Shown: piece by piece, positions 59,032-64,000 of the stretch
How the letters are laid out: every line of letters begins with the position of its first letter
Position numbering within the stretch: position 1 is the stretch's first letter
NCBI RefSeq assembly: GCF_963855985.1
Contig: NC_087093.1
Span: 6,703,501-6,767,500, forward strand
From: Ostrinia nubilalis
Taxonomy: Eukaryota; Arthropoda; Insecta; Lepidoptera; Crambidae
Direction: 5' to 3'
DNA length: 64,000 nucleotides
Made by a program: the position numbers and the translations under genes
Notes under the pieces: model-generated
Seen by the model: only the letters and a program-made list of their open reading frames with translations
Database searches by the model: none
Told to the model about the DNA's origin: nothing

Positions 59032-59771
59032 GATCGCCCGGTGCTTTGTCCTGCTGGAAGCTCTTCTGGAAGGACTGGTCTTTTGTTCTAAACGTCCTGC
59101 CAGAAGATTATCGCAAGTCCTGCCCGCAGTACGCAATTTGTACGTGTTTGCTTGCTGGTCCTTCCAGCAGTACGGTGACCTTCAAATTTGAACTCATCCT
59201 CACCAGAAGTAGTAAACACTTGGTTAGTGTTTATTAAATAAAAAGTCATGTCGTAGAATCATTTTGTTTAACCAGTATTTTACTTTTCTTAATATATTAT
59301 AAACTTGTTTATCTTCTTTCAACTTAACTAATAGGAACTATAATAAGGAACTTTAAATTAATTACTTTGGTACGTCACTTTGTATTAGAAATTACACCTA
59401 TCACTTACAAATACACTACAAATTGAAAACAAAAACAAGAAATAAATTATAAATGTTTGATTAGGCTGGAATACTTCACATTCATTATAATATTATCGCC
59501 AAAATGTTGCCGACTCCACGCCCGGCGCGTCAAAATGTGTCGCGCGAGCGCGAACGCGCTGCCCCCGTGTATACTCGTGCGCCATCGGGCTCCGACTAAC
59601 GGTTAGTCGCGTTTTTCGATCTTGGGCACTATTGGGTGAAAGAGAGAGAAACACTCTATTTTTTCGTGTAAATTTGAAATTTCTACAATGTATACTTACG
59701 AAACTGTGATCTTTTAATTTTGCGTCCTACCGGAAGTACTTTAAGTCCTGCTGGCAGGACTCCGGGCGATC
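59032..59771. mobile_element. 740-bp transposon with GATCGCCCGG ends and GTCCTGC subterminal repeats
   Basis: Inverted termini GATCGCCCGG / CCGGGCGATC sit between TA dinucleotides (59030-59031 and 59772-59773). The symmetry actually runs 14 bp, so the exact target is ambiguous. Immediately inside are repeated copies, in both orientations, of a motif close to GTCCTGCCAGAAG. On the left they are at about 59047, 59063 (reverse), 59094, 59117 and 59158, and on the right at about 59723 and 59744. Arrays like this usually bind transposase. A CpG-rich core (about 59508-59610) may hold a promoter. The 63-codon frame at 59046-59237 is an artefact of the motif repeats. Confidence 0.68.
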
Positions 59772-60060
59772 TATCTTTAAAGACAGTTCAGCGACTAATA
59801 TTGAAATCGGTCGCCAACTGCTAGACCAGATTAAACATTGTCAGTTAAACTGTAATGCTATTAAAGGTGGGCGCCACGCCGGCGCGCCGCCGCCGCCGCG
59901 AATTTTTCCACGCCGCCGCCGCCGACGACCAGCTATCGGCGCGCCGATTCTTATACTGTACCAACTATTTTCTATTTATTTCTCTCCTATACTGTACTTT
60001 CAGGATTTGTGTTTCGAACGCAGAAGAACTAACTATAATATTTATTCTTTAATCTATAAG

Positions 60061-60253
60061 TACTAATATTATAAAGAGGTAAAGTTAGTGTGTTAGTATA
60101 TTTGTTAAATTGTAAGGGGTAATTTTGGGATCTACTGAACCGATTTTAAAAATTCTTTCACCAATAGAAAGCCATATTATTGCTGAGTGTCATAGGTAAT
60201 TATAAAAAACTGAAAAATTCCACGCTGGCGAAGCCGCGGGCGGAAAGCTAGTA
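60061..60253. repeat. Lepidopteran short interspersed repeat, copy C
   Basis: tactaatattataaagaggt ... tttaaaaattctttcacc ... gaagccgcgggcggaaagct. Same orientation and order as 49979-50188. Confidence 0.72.
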
Positions 60254-60469
60254 CCATATAAATTGGTACATAATGCGAACTTAATGCCGTTGATATACTA
60301 ATAAATTGATTGAATAACTTAATACTAATTGTACTAACAGTTAATCCGGTACATTATTCAAGTTGCTGCTTGGTCTAGTAAATAATTGATTGCGAGAGGC
60401 GCCGGTCCCTCTTGCTGTCAAGAAAAAAATCGCCGCCCTCATCTGGCATACAACCCACACTATTGGACT

Positions 60470-60640
60470 ATACTTTAAGCGAATCACTCATACAGAGATT
60501 TGCAAATATGTCTTGGAATGGGAACCACAACCTCTGGAAGGCAACAAAATACCTCCCTCAAAGTATTCTCCGCCTATTAGGTCCGGTAATACATGAGTGG
60601 GAACTGACAAGAAAACATAGACCTTTGCTACATGACAAGC
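60470..60640 (+). pseudogene. Jockey-clade LINE ORF2 relic, segment upstream of the reverse transcriptase
   Basis: One frame gives SWNGNHNLWKATKYL and a shifted frame gives PPIRSGNT, the sequence that in Jockey-type ORF2 lies between endonuclease and reverse transcriptase. A frameshift separates the two. The sequence after it diverges until the RT-like part resumes at about 61430, so about 0.8 kb of other material intervenes. Confidence 0.5.
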
Positions 60641-61116
60641 CGGTTTATCTAAACCCATTGACACGGGTAATCCAAAAAATCCACAATTCAATCCAAAAAA
60701 TAAGATTAAGCATTGGACTTGATCCGAGACTTGCAGCTATACCTGCCTTTGATTCCTACTGATGATGATGATTCATCCGACCGATTTCGGTCATGGCGAC
60801 CACTTTGATTTAGCTGTCTTGGCGCGGCAAACTCCTCTCACGTTGAGAGTATCTGAGCACCCCGCCAACATAATTATAGTGAATGGCGACAGAGGGACGG
60901 GATTTACATCATCGCGTTTCGCGTCTAGTTCAGTTGTGTGTTGCTCCTTGAACTTAAGAGTGTGACTTGAGAGGGCCCATTTTGCATCTTCATAATATTA
61001 TGCTGCTTTTGGACAGATTTTTTATATTCTGCTTTGTACCTGACTATCTGAGGAGTTGACCGCCATGTTTCCGCTTACCCTCCTTAAAGTCAAAGTAGAA
61101 GATTGATTCCTACTAC

Positions 61117-61424
61117 GCTAAGAGAGGACGAAAGACGTAGGAGAACCAAAGTGACTAACATAGCCCACAGAATCGCTAAAATCAAGTGGCAGTGGGCGGG
61201 CACATAGCTCGTAGAGCTGATGGCCGCTGGGGCAGGAAAATTCTTAAGTGGCAACCACGATCCGGAAGACGTAGCGTGGGCAGGCCTCCCACTAGGTGGA
61301 CCGACGATTTGGTGAAGGTCGCTTGAGGTGCTTGGATGCGACCGGTGCAGGACCAGTCTGTGGAAATCCCTGAGGGCCTTTGTCCAGCAGTGGACGTCTT
61401 TTAACTGAAATGAACGAACGAACG
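61117..61424 (+). pseudogene. RTE-like LINE ORF C-terminus with tail
   Basis: The frame RRRTKVTNIAHRIAKIKWQWAG is followed, after a frameshift, by GHIARRADGRWGRKILKWQ, PRSGRRSVGRPPTRWTDDLV and a stop. This Arg/Trp-rich C-terminus, ending GRPPTRWTDDL, belongs to endonuclease/reverse-transcriptase proteins abundant in insect genomes. Downstream come cctttgtccagcagtggacg and (GAAC)n, the same tail as the short relics elsewhere in the window. That identifies those relics as ends of this LINE family. Confidence 0.75.
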
Positions 61425-61429
61425 CTAAG

Positions 61430-62450
61430 AGAGATGGCTAAGCTAAAGAAATAGCCAAAATATACCCTAGTAAAGCACCTGCATTTGATCTGATCACTAT
61501 GAACTCCATGGTCTTGACAATGACACACTGAGTGAGAATCTTGCAAGTCTCTTAACTATGAAAATGATCCATAAAGCTGGCAAGTCGCCTAACGAATCTC
61601 CTCCTATCGCTCAGTTAATCTGACATTTGTATTGTTGAAAATTATGGAAAAGGATCATTCTTGCTCGTTTATTCCCTTGCCTAAGTATGACCCATGTAAT
61701 AAGTATACCCGACCATAAATTTTGACAGAAACCATACCAACCATAATCAGTACAATGTTAGGGAAAGAAAGAATCCTGTAAATTTTTTTTGGTGCATAAC
61801 AAGCCAGTTATTTGACCACAATCGCACCTGATGTTAAGTGGGATGCAGTATAGTTTAGTTTGCTTTCGATGCGGCTTCAGCTGGGTTTAGCATAAAGGAC
61901 TACTCTATGAAATTAAAAAGTACCTTCCAGCACACTTCTACTACCCGCTGATAAAGTCTTATCTCAGTGACAGACAGTTTTAAATCAAACTTCGTGACAA
62001 AATCTTCTCTTTTAGCTGCAGAGCTGGAGTAGGTACCCCAGGACTCTATAATTGGTCCGGTAGTCTATAATATTTAAAGTAGCCCAGACACCAGAAATCT
62101 GCGGCCTTCCTCAAATGTAACTGTAATCTTAAAGCGACTAGACTGTTGCAAAGTCAACTAAATGCCACTAATGCTTGGCTGACCAAGTGGCGCATGTAAG
62201 CAAGCCCCGAAGTCTCACCATATTATAATTTAAGACGTGAAACTTATGCTCTGGCCAATCTATACCTCGACACATTACTGCAATCAACCTGCATTAAAAA
62301 CCTGGACCGTAGGATGACATGGAAAGACCATAAATATAAATAAAACAGATCTGAACATAATATTCGACCGACAGTCAGCTAATCCAACAATAACTATGTG
62401 CCTCCAAAGAGTTCAAAAATATATGTTAAGGGTACTTTTATCGAATAGAT
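61430..62450 (+). pseudogene. Jockey-clade LINE reverse transcriptase, heavily decayed
   Basis: Pieces of a Jockey RT appear in order across shifting frames. They are SKAPAFDLIT, MIHKAGKSPNESPP, ISVTDSF, ELE-VPQDSIIGPVVYNI (the G-VPQGS-LGP block), LLQSQLNATNAWLTKWR and LDRRMTWKDH. The catalytic YADD-type block is not recognisable and several stops intervene. It is non-functional and probably continues the relic at 60470-60640, interrupted by an RTE-like piece. Confidence 0.7.
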
Positions 62451-62738
62451 AAATAAATACACGAAAACCTGATCTCGGCCAAGCCCGCTATTCAAATATC
62501 AAAGTATCTATGATCAAGAGAGCTAATTTACTAGGGTAAACCACTGCTCCAGTGACTCTATTGTGTCAAACCCCAACCAACTGCAAATCACCTGATTAGT
62601 TTTGACGAAAGATACTAATAAGGCAGATTTAAAAAAAAAACCTAATGTGTTAAGGTCAAACAAGGTCACGCCGCCGACGCCGCCGCCGCCGAAGTCAAAA
62701 AGTCGCCGCCGCCGACCAATTTTATATCGGCGCCCACC

Positions 62739-64000
62739 TCTAAATGCTATGTAACTGAAAATTTGCAACTTGGAGTACAACTTTGTCATGCTTCAATTTT
62801 AGTTGATTTATGAGTTTCTAATAGACTCTTCCTGTTTCTTTTGTACCAGACTATGCTTCTTTCCATTCTCTAGGTACTTCTTTTATTTTATGCCAGTAAC
62901 TGAAGACTAGTCAAAATGCAAGTGGTAATCAAAACTGACAATAATATTAAATTTTTTGAACTTGTTCGACTATATTCTTTTCATGAACACACCGTACGTG
63001 ATTATTTGTTAAAACATGAGCGATATTCTTAAACATCAATAGACAACTGGTACTTGTGACATCGCGGAGCAAGTTGCCATCGCAAGTACATGCGGTGGAA
63101 CTCGAGCCGAGCAATCCGAGACAGTGGCTATGGCCCGCATGCTCCCACGGTCTCGGTTACCCGCGGGCAGCTTGAGCCACCCACTTACCCACTTCACCCC
63201 ACACGTGTGCCACTACGGACGCATTGAGCTAAACACGATGTCGTATGTGGCTGTAATAGGGGACACTTTGCAACAAAATCAAGTCTTTGTCGTGTCTTGT
63301 GTGCTTGACACAGTACATTCTGTTGTTTAGATTCGACAGTCTAACGAAAGTGCGACCAGTTTAAAGCACATGGTCTAAAGCTAATGTAATTTTAAACTTT
63401 ACAGCTGAGAAATATTAGACAAATTCTCTTTCCAAATACAACTGACAGTGTTCATTTACATAATAAGTACTTAGGTAGGTTTGTACTTCTTGTTTTTATT
63501 TCCTGAAATACAATATGGCATTTTACATTCTTCAATTTTATTGTTTACGAACTTCTAAAACATTCGCTAAATATTTTATGTTCATCTACCTTCATTTGTT
63601 TATTTGAAAAGGTTTTAATTACCGACATTAAACCTTTTTGTTGGGTTGGGAAATTATAAATAATTATAAAAGTTACTCACGCACTTTATTTTATGCCAAA
63701 GCACCTAAATGGTAAAAGACAAAAGTTAGGTTAGGTAATTCTCTGTTTCGTTCCTCTGAGATTTTGGGCACTTTTCATTTGACCTAGATACATCGGAAAT
63801 TGCCGATTGCCTGTTAGTGAAGCACAAAACTCCTTCGTCTTCAATCAAAAGTAGCGTCTGATGAGTCTGCCATGTACGCGGTGCTATTAACGAAAGAGCC
63901 TCCATTATGTAAAGGGTATTCGAACCATTTCAATTGATTGGTCATTCTCCGAAATCAATCTCAAGACTCGATAGATGCTTACGTGTTACAACAATGGATC
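62739..64000. other. Non-coding, with a GC-richer patch at about 63060-63250
   Basis: The patch (ggaactcgagccgagcaatc, ctcggttacccgcgggcagc) gives a 68-codon frame (63124-63330) without signal peptide, domain or splice support. No element limits are seen up to the window end. Confidence 0.4.

Larger units (their letters stand above)
59866..62738. repeat. 2.87-kb composite bracketed by inverted CCG-rich arms
   Basis: GGTGGGCGCC (59866-59875) and GGCGCCCACC (62729-62738) are exact complements. Each leads inward into (GCC)n-rich sequence: 59876-59945 on the left and about 62665-62728 on the right. Between them lie one short repeat (60061-60253) and decayed Jockey and RTE-like LINE pieces. The arms could be the termini of one large composite element or two opposed copies of a CCG-rich repeat. 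No clean target duplication was found. Confidence 0.55.

Noticed and set aside
59046..59237. 63-codon frame in the GATCGCCCGG element
   Set aside because: It is produced by the repeated GTCCTGC motif and has no transposase features.

Overview
The window is eukaryotic, AT-rich and almost entirely non-coding. It looks like lepidopteran (moth or butterfly) nuclear DNA. The reasons are the interspersed repeats I recognise from that order: elements with the ...AACCGACTTCAAA... terminus, modules reading GCCCGCGACTTCGTACGCG, LINE tails carrying the 'tccagcagtggacgt' motif, a tourist-like element with TTGCACCA termini, and an R1-clade LINE ORF1. The species cannot be told. I see no tRNA, rRNA, CRISPR or operon structure.

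Host genes. The best-supported host coding sequence is one short first exon on the + strand (13150-13201). It encodes a signal peptide, lies downstream of a CpG-richer 5' region (about 12690-13149), and ends at a strong phase-1 splice donor. A 60-nt candidate exon 35.5 kb downstream (48724-48783) and a 39-nt candidate at 14881-14919 are both phase 1-1. Each is open only in, or compatible with, the frame that exon 1 needs, so most of the right three quarters of the window may be introns of one secreted or membrane-protein gene. A second small signal-peptide-like ORF (12564-12725) lies just upstream. A THAP zinc-finger start (53289-53423) sits behind a GC-rich, promoter-like patch.

Mobile DNA. 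18037-21136 (minus strand) is a recent non-LTR insertion with a perfect 14-bp target-site duplication, a poly(A) tail and an intact 857-aa R1-type ORF1 (gag), but no ORF2 (endonuclease/reverse transcriptase). It is a 'half-LINE'. Many cut-and-paste elements can be bounded to the base. They are two 180-bp elements with CAG duplications, one of them inside a repeat whose unfilled relative is also in the window; two tourist-like MITEs (9554-9699, 32833-32935); a hAT-like element nested in another hAT-like element (11454-12235, 11950-12176); TA-flanked elements (5029-5499, 33486-34589, 59032-59771); an element with an 8-bp duplication (46285-47096); and two elements with GGGYCATTC termini, 4-bp duplications and dispersed internal motifs (43285-44946, 56011-57099).

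Layout. 1-12.5 kb is intergenic with repeats. 12.5-13.2 kb holds the gene start. 13.2-17.9 kb is putative intron with a repeat and a large palindrome. 18.0-22.2 kb is retrotransposon-derived. 22.2-33 kb is mostly featureless. 33.5-34.6 kb is a giant foldback. 39-47 kb holds several DNA transposons. 48.7 kb carries the candidate second exon. 53 kb has the THAP fragment. 56-62.7 kb is dense in transposons, ending in a jumble of decayed Jockey and RTE-like LINE pieces between inverted CCG-rich arms.
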